NCBI RefSeq assembly: GCF_017349355.1 | Contig: NZ_JAFMPM010000005.1 | Span: 1 to 64,000 of the forward strand | Direction of reading: 5' to 3' | Length of the DNA stretch: 64,000 nt | Origin: Thiothrix fructosivorans | Lineage (GTDB): Bacteria; Pseudomonadota; Gammaproteobacteria; Thiotrichales; Thiotrichaceae | Shown: one piece after another, positions 16,207 through 23,749 of the stretch | Numbering within the stretch: the first letter of the stretch is position 1 | How the letters are laid out: each line of letters starts with the position of its first letter | Notes under the pieces: generated by a model | Seen by the model: only the letters and a program-made list of their open reading frames with translations | Database searches by the model: none | What the model was told of the DNA's origin: nothing | Program-made: the position numbers and the translations under genes

Positions 16207-18548
16207 TAGGTGGTCGGTTTCTTCTTACGGGGTTTTCTGTTTGCCGGTTTTTTAGGACTGGCAGGTTTTTGGCTGGCGGTCGGATCAGATTTTGGTTCGC
16301 GTTCCGTTTTGCCTTTGCTGGCGGGTTTACGGCTGCGGCTGCTGGGCTTTTTGGTGCGTGTTGCGTCGGCTTCGCCGTCAACTTTGGCGAGTACGAAGTC
16401 GATTTTGCGTTCGTCCAAATCCACGCGTGCCACGGTGACGTTAATGGCATCGCCGAGGCGGTAAATGCGCCCGGAGTTTTCGCCCGTCAATTGGTGATGC
16501 GCGGCATCAAAGTGGTAGTAATCGCTGGTCAGGGCGGTGATGTGAATCAAGCCTTCCACGAAGATGTCTTTGAGTTCGACAAATAAGCCAAAGCCCATGA
16601 CGCTGGTAATGACACCGCCGAAGGTTTCGCCGATGTGTTCCTGCATGTATTCGCATTTGAGCCATGCGGTCACGTCGCGGGTGGCATCGTCGGCACGGCG
16701 TTCGGTCATGGAACAGTGTTCGCCGAGGGCTACCATGTCTTTGTGGGAATATTGGTAGTCTTTGACTTTGCCGCCGCGCACTAAGTGGCGGATGGCACGA
16801 TGTACCAGCAAGTCGGGGTAACGCCGGATTGGTGAGGTGAAATGCGCGTAATACGGTTGTGCCAAGCCGAAATGCCCGTTGGAGTCGGGGCTGTACACGG
16901 CTTGCGACATGGAACGCAGCAACACGGTTTGAATCATATTGCGGTCAGGGCGGTCGCCTAGGCTGTTCAGCAGCGCGGTGTAATCATTCGGGGTGGGTTC
17001 GTCGCCACCACCCAAACTTAGTGCGAGGCTGGCGAGGAATTGGCGTAAATCCGCGAGCTTTTCCGGCGTGGGGCCTTTGTGGGCGCGGTGGAGTGCGGGG
17101 ATTTTGTACTTGCTGAGGTAGGTTGCAGCGCATACGTTGGCGAGGATCATGCACTCTTCGATCAGCTTGTGTGCGTCGTTGCGTTCGGTGGGAACAATCG
17201 CTTCGATTTTGCGTTCGGCATCGAAGACGATGCGCGTTTCGGCGGTTTCAAAGTCGATTGCGCCTCGGCGGTCACGCGCTTTGCGCAAGACGTGGTACAG
17301 CGAATACAGGTCGTCGAGGTGTTCGCACAGTTCTTGCGGGTGTTGACGACGCGCATCCATATTGCGCTCGACCACGATCTTCGCCATCTCGGTGTAAGTC
17401 AGACGGGCGGCGGAGTGCATAATGCCTTCGACGAATTGGTAGCTGATCAGTTTGCCGCGTGCGCCGATTTGGATGTCGCAAATCATGCATAAACGGTCAA
17501 CGTGCGGGTTGAGGGAGCACAAGCCGTTGGAGAGGATTTCGGGCAACATCGGGATGACTTTGCCGGGGAAATACACGGATGTGCCGCGTTCGGTGGCTTC
17601 GCGTCCAATCGCAGAATCGGCTTGCACGTAGTGGGATACGTCGGCAATCGCCACCAGTAAGCGCCAGCCGTTGCCGTCGCGTTCGCAGTAAACCGCGTCG
17701 TCGAAGTCTTTGGCGTCTTCGCCGTCGATGGTGACGAAGGGGGTGTCGCGCAGATCTTCACGGCGTTTGTCGGCTTTGTCCGATTCGGGCACTTCGTAGC
17801 CGAATTTATCGGCTTCTTCGGTGATGTCGCTTGACCAGCCGTGTGGCAGTTGGTGGCTGCGGATGGCTACGTCGATTTCCATGCCAGGGGCCATGTGGTC
17901 GCCGAGTACTTCGACGATTTTGCCAGTGGGCTGGGCGCGTTTGGAGGGTTGTTCGACAATCGCGGCGACTACGATTTGACCGGGTTTGGCATTGCCTGCG
18001 GCATCAGGAGGAATCATGATGTCTTGGCTGATGCGCGAATTATCAGGGGTGACAAAGCCGATATTGCCTTCCATGAAATAGCGCCCGACGACTTGGGTGG
18101 TGCCACGTTCTAGCACTTCGACGACCGCCCCTTCGCGGCGACCTTTGGGATCAAGACCACGCACGCTGCACAGGGCACGGTCGCCGTGCATCAGCCCGTG
18201 CATTTGCTTGGCGTGCAGGAAGAGGTCGGGTGTGCCGTCATCGGGTTTCAGAAAGCCGAAGCCGTCAGGGTGCCCGATGACGCGCCCCGCAATCAGGTCG
18301 GTGCGTTCGATGGGGACGTATTGGCGGCGGCGGTTATAGAGTAATTGCCCGTCACGTTCCATCGCACGCAGGCGTTTTTTCAGGGCATCAACATCACGTT
18401 CATCGTGCAGGTGCAACGCTTCGGTGAGGGTAGCAAAGTCTAGCGGCTGTCCTTGTTCCGCCAGCAGTTGCAAGATGACCTCGCGGCTGGGGATGGGATT
18501 TTCGTACTTTTCGGCTTCGCGCTGACTATGGGGGTCGTTAAACTTCAA
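16206..18548 (-). CDS. rnr: Ribonuclease R
   Basis: Processive 3'-5' exoribonuclease that degrades structured RNA. Order: helix-turn-helix-like N-terminus (QREAEKYENPIPSREVIL), two cold-shock domains (GHPDGFGFLKPDDGTPDLFL; NIGFVTPDNSRISQDIMIP), the RNB catalytic domain with Asp residues in VTIDGEDAKDFDDAVYC, a C-terminal S1 domain, and a Lys/Arg/Ser/Pro-rich tail. The start is placed at TTG 18548, where the sequence aligns with the E. coli N-terminus and follows AAGGACACAAT. The open frame extends further upstream but lacks family similarity. Confidence 0.95.
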   Translation of the reverse strand: MKFNDPHSQREAEKYENPIPSREVILQLLAEQGQPLDFATLTEALHLHDERDVDALKKRLRAMERDGQLLYNRRRQYVPIERTDLIAGRVIGHPDGFGFLKPDDGTPDLFLHAKQMHGLMHGDRALCSVRGLDPKGRREGAVVEVLERGTTQVVGRYFMEGNIGFVTPDNSRISQDIMIPPDAAGNAKPGQIVVAAIVEQPSKRAQPTGKIVEVLGDHMAPGMEIDVAIRSHQLPHGWSSDITEEADKFGYEVPESDKADKRREDLRDTPFVTIDGEDAKDFDDAVYCERDGNGWRLLVAIADVSHYVQADSAIGREATERGTSVYFPGKVIPMLPEILSNGLCSLNPHVDRLCMICDIQIGARGKLISYQFVEGIMHSAARLTYTEMAKIVVERNMDARRQHPQELCEHLDDLYSLYHVLRKARDRRGAIDFETAETRIVFDAERKIEAIVPTERNDAHKLIEECMILANVCAATYLSKYKIPALHRAHKGPTPEKLADLRQFLASLALSLGGGDEPTPNDYTALLNSLGDRPDRNMIQTVLLRSMSQAVYSPDSNGHFGLAQPYYAHFTSPIRRYPDLLVHRAIRHLVRGGKVKDYQYSHKDMVALGEHCSMTERRADDATRDVTAWLKCEYMQEHIGETFGGVITSVMGFGLFVELKDIFVEGLIHITALTSDYYHFDAAHHQLTGENSGRIYRLGDAINVTVARVDLDERKIDFVLAKVDGEADATRTKKPSSRSRKPASKGKTEREPKSDPTASQKPASPKKPANRKPRKKKPTT

Positions 18549-18688
18549 ATTGTGTCCTTGTGTGGTTTGTCTTTTCGTATGGACGCAGTGTAACAAAAAA
18601 ATGTAATAAAAACGCGTTTTGGTGTTTGACAAGATGCCGCAAGCTCTATATATTTCGCCTCTCACAAGGCATTAGTGCTTTGCGAATT

Positions 18689-18775
18689 GCCGAGATGGCG
18701 GAATTGGTAGACGCGCTAGTTTCAGGTATTAGTGGGGGCAACCCCGTGGAGGTTCGAGTCCTCTTCCCGGCACCA
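18689..18775 (+). tRNA. tRNA-Leu (anticodon CAG)
   Basis: An 87-nt class II tRNA with encoded CCA. The anticodon stem CTAGT/ATTAG encloses the loop TTCAGGT, so the anticodon is CAG. The long variable arm (TGGGGGCAACCCCGT) and the D-arm GGCGGAATTGGTAGACGC are typical of tRNA-Leu. The T-arm is GGAGG-TTCGAGT-CCTCT. The acceptor stem GCCGAGA/TCCCGGC has one A-C mismatch at pair 5-68. A strong terminator follows. Confidence 0.96.
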
Positions 18776-18780
18776 AATTT

Positions 18781-18811
18781 AAAGGCTAGTTAGCAATAAC
18801 TAGCCTTTTTT
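18781..18811 (+). terminator. Rho-independent terminator after tRNA-Leu
   Basis: A perfect 11-bp stem (AAAGGCTAGTT / AACTAGCCTTT) with a six-base loop, ending in a run of Ts. It begins five bases after the CCA end of the tRNA. Confidence 0.93.
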
Positions 18812-18833
18812 GCGTCTAGCACATAGGCTTTCT

Positions 18834-19490
18834 GTGATTGATTATAACCCTCCCACCCACACCGACCTGAACATCCTCTACCTCGATGATTCCCTCATCG
18901 TGGTCGATAAACCCACTGGTCTACTCTCTGTTCCTGGTCGCGGTGAAGATAAACACGATTGCATGATTACCCGTGTGCAAGCCGAATTCCCCGATGCACT
19001 CATTGTTCACCGCCTTGATATGGGGACATCCGGCATCATGGTAATGGCACGCGGTAAAACGATGGAACGTTCTCTAAGCATCCTGTTTCAAAACCGCCAA
19101 GTCCACAAACGTTATGCCGCAGTCGTTACAGGAAAAGTGTCACCTACCCGTGGTGAAATCAACCTGCCTCTAATGACCGATTGGCCTAATCGCCCGCGCC
19201 AAATCGTCAGCTTTGAATGGGGTAAACCGTCACAAACGCGCTATCAAGTGCTGGCATACGATGCGGTAGCGGATACGACCCGCGTAGATCTAGAACCGTT
19301 GACAGGGCGCACCCATCAACTCCGTGTACATCTGCAAGCCCTCGGACACCCGATCCTCGGTGATGAGCTATACGCCGACCCCATTATCTGTGCGCAGGCA
19401 GCGCGTTTACTGCTCCACGCCGCCGCCATTTGCTTCCCACACCCGCAATCAGGGGAGATTTTAACCATTAACAGCCCGATTCCTTTTTAA
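18834..19490 (+). CDS. rluA: Dual-specificity rRNA/tRNA pseudouridine synthase RluA
   Basis: Makes pseudouridine at 23S rRNA position 746 and tRNA position 32. It matches E. coli RluA along its length: VIDYNPP..., VVDKPTGLLSVPGRGEDKHD, the catalytic motif HRLDMGTSGIMVMA with its Asp, the LPLMTDWPNRPRQ segment, GRTHQLRVHLQALGHPILGD, and LLLHAAAICFPHP. From GTG 18834 it is 218 residues, essentially the E. coli length. That start has only a weak AGG upstream, and a TTG at 18810 is a longer alternative. It is separated from the tRNA by a terminator. Confidence 0.93.
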   Translation: MIDYNPPTHTDLNILYLDDSLIVVDKPTGLLSVPGRGEDKHDCMITRVQAEFPDALIVHRLDMGTSGIMVMARGKTMERSLSILFQNRQVHKRYAAVVTGKVSPTRGEINLPLMTDWPNRPRQIVSFEWGKPSQTRYQVLAYDAVADTTRVDLEPLTGRTHQLRVHLQALGHPILGDELYADPIICAQAARLLLHAAAICFPHPQSGEILTINSPIPF

Positions 19491-19609
19491 TGGCTAGTAT
19501 CCTGCGCAGGTTTGAGTCAAAATTCATACAATCGTTATCGGGAACTCTGTGGGCTAACTAGGTTCTAAACACCGTGACGATATACTATAAATTATTGAGG
19601 TGTTCACTT

Positions 19610-20254
19610 ATGAAAATTTCCATGCGTACTCTGTTGATTGGTACTGTTTCTGCGGCATTGATGGCGGGTTGTAGCCCCACGGGCGAAATGACGCGTGCGC
19701 AACAGGGCGCTTTGATTGGGGCTATCGGTGGTGCAGTTGTTGGTAAAAATACCGGCGACAAAGACAAAGGGCACACCATCGCTGGCGCAGTCGTCGGTGG
19801 TCTTGCAGGCGCTGCTATCGGCAATTACATGGATCAACAAGAAGCAGCATTGCGTCAAAACATGCAAGGGACTGGCGTAGAAGTTACCCGTCAGGATAAC
19901 AATATCGTGTTGACCATGCCGGATGCGATTACGTTTGATACTGCACAAGCAGGTGTTAAGCCCCAGTTCTACGGTGTATTGAACAACTTGGCGAGCACGC
20001 TGAACCAGTTCCCAGAAACCCGCGTACAAATCGCTGGTCACACGGATAACGTTGGTAGCGACGCGTCTAACCTGCAACTGTCACAGCAACGTGCGAATAG
20101 CGTGCGTACTTATCTGGCAAGCACGGGTGTTGCGGCACAGCGTATGCAGGCAGTAGGTTACGGTGAAAGCCGCCCGATTGCGGATAACAGCTCTGATTAC
20201 GGTCGTGCGCAAAATCGCCGCGTTGAAGTCACGCTAATCCCCGTTCAGATGTAA
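19610..20254 (+). CDS. OmpA-family outer membrane lipoprotein (YiaD-like)
   Basis: Lipoprotein of 214 residues: a signal peptide with lipobox LMAGC (cysteine near residue 22), a glycine-zipper segment (QGALIGAIGGAVVGKNTG ... AVVGGLAGAAIG), then a C-terminal OmpA peptidoglycan-binding domain with AGHTDNVGSDASNLQLSQQRA and YGRAQNRRVEV. Such proteins tether the outer membrane to peptidoglycan; YiaD is the nearest named relative by architecture. The ATG at 19610 puts the lipobox at the normal distance. A terminator lies 55 bases downstream. Confidence 0.92.
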   Translation: MKISMRTLLIGTVSAALMAGCSPTGEMTRAQQGALIGAIGGAVVGKNTGDKDKGHTIAGAVVGGLAGAAIGNYMDQQEAALRQNMQGTGVEVTRQDNNIVLTMPDAITFDTAQAGVKPQFYGVLNNLASTLNQFPETRVQIAGHTDNVGSDASNLQLSQQRANSVRTYLASTGVAAQRMQAVGYGESRPIADNSSDYGRAQNRRVEVTLIPVQM

Positions 20255-20308
20255 TAACGCAGGTTATCGTCGGAAATCCGGCACATAACCTATAATCCGT
20301 TATATGAT

Positions 20309-20333
20309 GAAGGCTCCATCGGGAGCCTTCTTT
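20309..20333 (+). terminator. Terminator after the OmpA-family lipoprotein gene
   Basis: Perfect 9-bp stem GAAGGCTCC / GGAGCCTTC with an ATCG loop, followed by TTT. It lies between the lipoprotein gene and the pgsA-like gene. Confidence 0.85.
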
Positions 20334-20354
20334 GTGTAAAAAAATGGATTTAAC

Positions 20355-20903
20355 GTGCGGGAACAAATTCCAAATATCATCACAGTGATACGTATTCTTT
20401 CCATCGCGCCGATTTGTTGGTTGTTGTGGCAGGAAGCGTATGAGTGGGCGTTGACCTTGCTGGTATTGGCGGGGTTGTCGGATGCGCTCGACGGTTTTCT
20501 GGCCCGGCGTTACGGTTGGCTGACCCGTTTAGGGGCGATGCTTGACCCGGTGGCTGACAAGCTATTCGTGGTCGCAGTATTCATCGTATTTGGTTTAAAA
20601 GGGGATTTACCGTGGTGGTTAATTGCCTTAGTGATGGGACGTGATGTGGTAATTGTGCTCGGTGCAATTGCTTATCGCCTGTTTACGGGGCGGTTGGATA
20701 TGCGTCCGCTAATCATCAGTAAAGTGAACACTGGCTTGCAAATTTTTCTGTTGGCAACGACGCTACTGCATGTAGCGCTTTACCCCTTGCCGCCGTGGTT
20801 TAATCTCGGTTTGCAGTGGAGTGTCGCGGTAACAACCGTGTTAAGTGGTGCTGCGTATATTTGGTTATGGGGGCGCTATGCGTGGCGCAAAGGTGAAACA
20901 TGA
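20355..20903 (+). CDS. CDP-alcohol phosphatidyltransferase (PgsA-like)
   Basis: Membrane enzyme of phospholipid synthesis that moves a phosphatidyl group from CDP-diacylglycerol to an alcohol, probably glycerol-3-phosphate. The signature D(2)DG(2)AR(8)G(3)D(3)D is present as SDALDGFLARRYGWLTRLGA followed by MLDPVADK near residues 42-68. About five membrane helices can be drawn. It starts at GTG 20355. The stop overlaps the perM start by ATGA, and hda follows, matching a conserved gammaproteobacterial cluster. The precise acceptor alcohol is inferred; cardiolipin-type activity is an alternative. Confidence 0.85.
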   Translation: MREQIPNIITVIRILSIAPICWLLWQEAYEWALTLLVLAGLSDALDGFLARRYGWLTRLGAMLDPVADKLFVVAVFIVFGLKGDLPWWLIALVMGRDVVIVLGAIAYRLFTGRLDMRPLIISKVNTGLQIFLLATTLLHVALYPLPPWFNLGLQWSVAVTTVLSGAAYIWLWGRYAWRKGET

Positions 20904-21988
20904 TTCTCGATAGTGGTCGCTGGTTTTGGTTAGTTATCGCGGGCATCGTCGTGAGCTTGGTGTATTTACTTGCACCGATTTTGACCCCGTTTTTGACGGC
21001 AGCGTTATTAGCTTATCTGGGTGATCCATTAGTTGATAGGCTAGAATCGTGGAAACTATCCCGTACTCTGTCGGTCACGGCAGTATTTCTCTCGCTCTTT
21101 TTATTCATCGTCATGTTTTTCCTGTTTCTATTGCCCGTGTTAGAAACACAGGTGAAGTTGTTTATTGGCAAAGTGCCTGCTTATCTTGATTGGGTAGTGA
21201 ATGTGCTTGCGCCGTATTTGCAGGAACATTTCCACGTCGATACCAGTGTGTTAGAGGTGGATAAAATCAAAGCTGTCATTGCTGAGCATTGGCAAGAAAC
21301 GGGCGGTATTATTCGTAATGCTATTCACACCATTTCCAAATCCGGTTTTGTGGTGTTGGGTTGGGTTGCCAATTTGGCGTTGATTCCTATTATTACTTTT
21401 TACCTGTTGCGTGATTGGGATCGGATGGTCGCTTATGTGGATGATTTGCTGCCACGCTCCAGTGCACCCTTGGTAGCAAGATTGGCGCGGGAATCAGACG
21501 ACGTTCTGGGGGCATTTTTGCGGGGGCAGTTAATGGTTATGCTGTCATTGGCAGTGATTTATTCCCTCGGTTTGTCCTTGGTTGGGTTGGAATTTGCGTT
21601 ACTGATTGGCTTGATTGCGGGGGTGGTGAGTTTTGTGCCGTACCTCGGTCTTATTGTTGGGGTGGCAATTGCAGGGAGTGCGGTGCTGTTCCAAACGCAA
21701 GATGTGTTTGATCTTTTCTGGGTCTTGGCGGTGTTTGGGGTAGCGCAGATGATTGAAGGAACATTGCTAACGCCCCTGTTAGTCGGGGAGCGCATTGGTT
21801 TACACCCCGTTGCTGTTATTTTTTCAGTGTTAGCGGGTGGGCAATTGTTTGGCTTTTTTGGTATTTTATTAGCCTTACCCGTTGCAGCGGTACTCGCGGT
21901 GCTGCTGCGCTATATCCACGATACTTACAAACAAAGCCACATTTACAGCATTAATGCGGTAGATGATGCGTTAAAAGGGCAAGAATGA
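20900..21988 (+). CDS. perM: AI-2E family transporter (PerM-like permease)
   Basis: Polytopic inner-membrane protein, 362 residues, with about eight hydrophobic helices. The central amphipathic region (residues ~65-150) is followed by the conserved LIPIITFYLLRDWDRM and RGQLMVMLSLAVIYSLGL blocks and the late GERIGLHPVAVIFSVLAGGQLFGF motif of the family. Members export small molecules or ions; the substrate here is not known. It overlaps both the pgsA-like gene (ATGA) and hda, so all three are translationally coupled. Confidence 0.9.
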   Translation: MILDSGRWFWLVIAGIVVSLVYLLAPILTPFLTAALLAYLGDPLVDRLESWKLSRTLSVTAVFLSLFLFIVMFFLFLLPVLETQVKLFIGKVPAYLDWVVNVLAPYLQEHFHVDTSVLEVDKIKAVIAEHWQETGGIIRNAIHTISKSGFVVLGWVANLALIPIITFYLLRDWDRMVAYVDDLLPRSSAPLVARLARESDDVLGAFLRGQLMVMLSLAVIYSLGLSLVGLEFALLIGLIAGVVSFVPYLGLIVGVAIAGSAVLFQTQDVFDLFWVLAVFGVAQMIEGTLLTPLLVGERIGLHPVAVIFSVLAGGQLFGFFGILLALPVAAVLAVLLRYIHDTYKQSHIYSINAVDDALKGQE

Positions 21989-22701
21989 TGCAACAACTGA
22001 CACTGAACGTTGGGATTCGCGAAGGTCATCGCTTCAGTTCATTTTTTGTGACACCAGAAAATGCCGAGTTGCTAGGCATCATGAAGCGGGGTTTTGAAAA
22101 AGACTTTCCACAACTGTTTTTGTGGGGTGAAACGCAAGCGGGTAAATCCCATTTGTTGCAAGCGTACTGCGAGAAATATTATCAACGCGGCATGATGGCA
22201 GCCTATCTACCGCTCGGCAGTTGTGCGCAATACGGCACACGACTATTAGCTGGTGTGGCGGGTAAACATTTGGTCGCTGTGGATGAATTAGAGGCGATTA
22301 TCGGACAACGCGATTGGGAGGTGGCGTTAATGAACCTCATCAATACCTGCCGTACCAACCAGCAGCCGCTGATCATGGCTTCACGCATTAATCCGCGTGA
22401 TATGCAGTGTGTTTTGCCGGATTTCGCGTCACGTTTATTGTGGGGACCCGATTACCGCTTGCACCCTGTACATGATGAACAATGCTTAAAAGCGATGGCG
22501 TGGCGGGCGCATCAACGCGGATTTGAATTATCCGAACACGTCATGAAATATATTGAGCGGCATTATCCGTTAAATATGGCTACGCTCATGGCGGTACTGG
22601 ATAAGTTGGATGCCGCCAGCTTAACCAAAGGACGGCGTATTACGCGGGAATTCATTCGCGAAGTGATGCAGACGACTACGCCTTTAGCAGGTTTCAAATA
22701 A
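21985..22701 (+). CDS. hda: DnaA regulatory inactivator Hda
   Basis: DnaA-related AAA+ protein (238 aa) that with the sliding clamp stimulates DnaA-ATP hydrolysis and so limits re-initiation. The N-terminus carries the short clamp-binding-like QLTLNVGI segment. The AAA+ core has FLWGETQAGKSHLLQAYC and VAVDELEAI, and the C-terminal helices follow FASRLLWGPDYRL. No DNA-binding domain IV of DnaA is present, as expected for Hda. ATG at 21985 or 21988 are both possible starts; both overlap the perM stop. Confidence 0.93.
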   Translation: MMQQLTLNVGIREGHRFSSFFVTPENAELLGIMKRGFEKDFPQLFLWGETQAGKSHLLQAYCEKYYQRGMMAAYLPLGSCAQYGTRLLAGVAGKHLVAVDELEAIIGQRDWEVALMNLINTCRTNQQPLIMASRINPRDMQCVLPDFASRLLWGPDYRLHPVHDEQCLKAMAWRAHQRGFELSEHVMKYIERHYPLNMATLMAVLDKLDAASLTKGRRITREFIREVMQTTTPLAGFK

Positions 22702-22744
22702 CGCCGTTTCAAGCCTTATCTATTATCAAAACAAGGAGATCACA

Positions 22745-23434
22745 ATGGATATGAAAAGTTTTCTGGATCAAATGCTGCAATCCGGTAAAGACATTGCTCA
22801 AAAAGGTCAGACACTGGCAGAACAAAAATTAGGGCTTCCCGCTGAAGGCGCACAACGTGACCAAATGCTTTCTGGCATGAAAACTGGCGCGGCAGCAGCA
22901 GGCGTGTTGGCGTTATTGCTGGGGACAGGTGCGGGGCGGCGTGTCACGGGTGCGGCAGTAAAAGTCGGTAGCCTTGCGGCATTGGGTGGTTTAGCGTATC
23001 AAATGTATCGCCAATGGGAAAATGCGCCGGGCGCAGCCGGTACGGCACAAGCGGCTGAACCCGCTTTATTGGAAGCTCCAGCGCCGAAAGCCAGTGCGGA
23101 AATTCTCATGAAAGCCATGATTGCTGCGGCAAAAGCAGATGGTCATGTGGATTCGACGGAATTGGAAAGTATTCGTCAGCAATTAGTCGATGCTGAGTTA
23201 GATGGGGATGTGAATGACATGATTCTGAGCGAATTAGGGAATCCATTAGACGCTAAAAGCATTGCCGCTTTGGCAAACCATGATTTAGCTGTTGCTACCG
23301 AAATTTACTTGGTATCCGCCGCGATTATTGATGTTGCCAATGAAGCAGAGCAGGCTTATTTACTGGATTTGCGTACTGCGCTGCAATTACCGGAAGCCGT
23401 TACTGCTGTGACTAACGCTACCACTACGCTCTAA
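22745..23434 (+). CDS. DUF533 / YebE-like membrane protein with TerB-like domain
   Basis: A 229-residue protein. An N-terminal helix (SFLDQMLQSGKDIAQKGQTLA) precedes a Gly/Ala-rich hydrophobic segment (residues ~38-75, AAAAGVLALLLGTGAGRRV ... GGLAYQMYRQW). After an Ala/Pro linker comes a C-terminal helical TerB-type domain (ILMKAMIAAAKADGHVDSTE ... DSTELESIRQQL). This is the arrangement of the DUF533 family, whose biochemical role is not established. AAGGAG ten bases upstream supports the ATG at 22745. It stands alone after hda, with a palindrome just downstream. Confidence 0.82.
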   Translation: MDMKSFLDQMLQSGKDIAQKGQTLAEQKLGLPAEGAQRDQMLSGMKTGAAAAGVLALLLGTGAGRRVTGAAVKVGSLAALGGLAYQMYRQWENAPGAAGTAQAAEPALLEAPAPKASAEILMKAMIAAAKADGHVDSTELESIRQQLVDAELDGDVNDMILSELGNPLDAKSIAALANHDLAVATEIYLVSAAIIDVANEAEQAYLLDLRTALQLPEAVTAVTNATTTL

Positions 23435-23448
23435 TTCCTGAAGGGAAA

Positions 23449-23480
23449 CAGTAGAGGCGCAAGCAGTTGCGTCTCTACTG
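23449..23480. repeat. GTAG-bounded palindrome downstream of DUF533 gene
   Basis: A 32-bp inverted repeat: 14-base arms CAGTAGAGGCGCAA and TTGCGTCTCTACTG around GCAG, with one G-T mismatch. Its GTAG/CTAC borders recall the REP units elsewhere in the window, but the stem sequence differs. It lies between two converging genes and may act as a two-way transcription stop despite lacking a T-run. Confidence 0.7.
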
Positions 23481-23490
23481 CATGGTTTGT

Positions 23491-23673
23491 TTATAAATCG
23501 TCTTCAAAGATATCCTTCAGGCGACGTTCTAGCGCTTTGCGTTCTAAATAATCTTCCACATGACGGCGTATCACATGCGGCTTGATTTTTTTGCCATCGA
23601 TGGCAGCGACAGCTTTTTCTAGGTGGAAGACTTCATCTTCTTGTTCATTATAATAGTCTTTATTGTTATGCAT
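23491..23673 (-). CDS. Small PA3496-family-like protein (60 aa)
   Basis: Short acidic/basic protein beginning MHNNKDYYNEQEDE and ending in IKPHVIRRHVEDYLERKALE followed by RRLKDIFEDDL. The RR..ED.LE...L pattern is that of the short PA3496-type proteins annotated as putative envelope integrity factors in pseudomonads. The ATG at 23673 lies seven bases after AGGAG; an upstream in-frame start at 23718 lacks a site. It is not obviously linked to dsbD, which ends at 23750 on the same strand and is read first. Function is unproven. Confidence 0.65.
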   Translation of the reverse strand: MHNNKDYYNEQEDEVFHLEKAVAAIDGKKIKPHVIRRHVEDYLERKALERRLKDIFEDDL

Positions 23674-23749
23674 AAAATCACTCCTGTTTCCGTTAGTGAC
23701 GGTAAATCTTCGGGGCAATAGTATGCAGTGCTAACTTAACTCATGCTGA

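Noticed and set aside
15153-18339. Open frames opposite rlmB and rnr and within the MotB-like gene
   Set aside because: They follow the codon pattern of the true genes on the other strand and have no ribosome sites or motifs.
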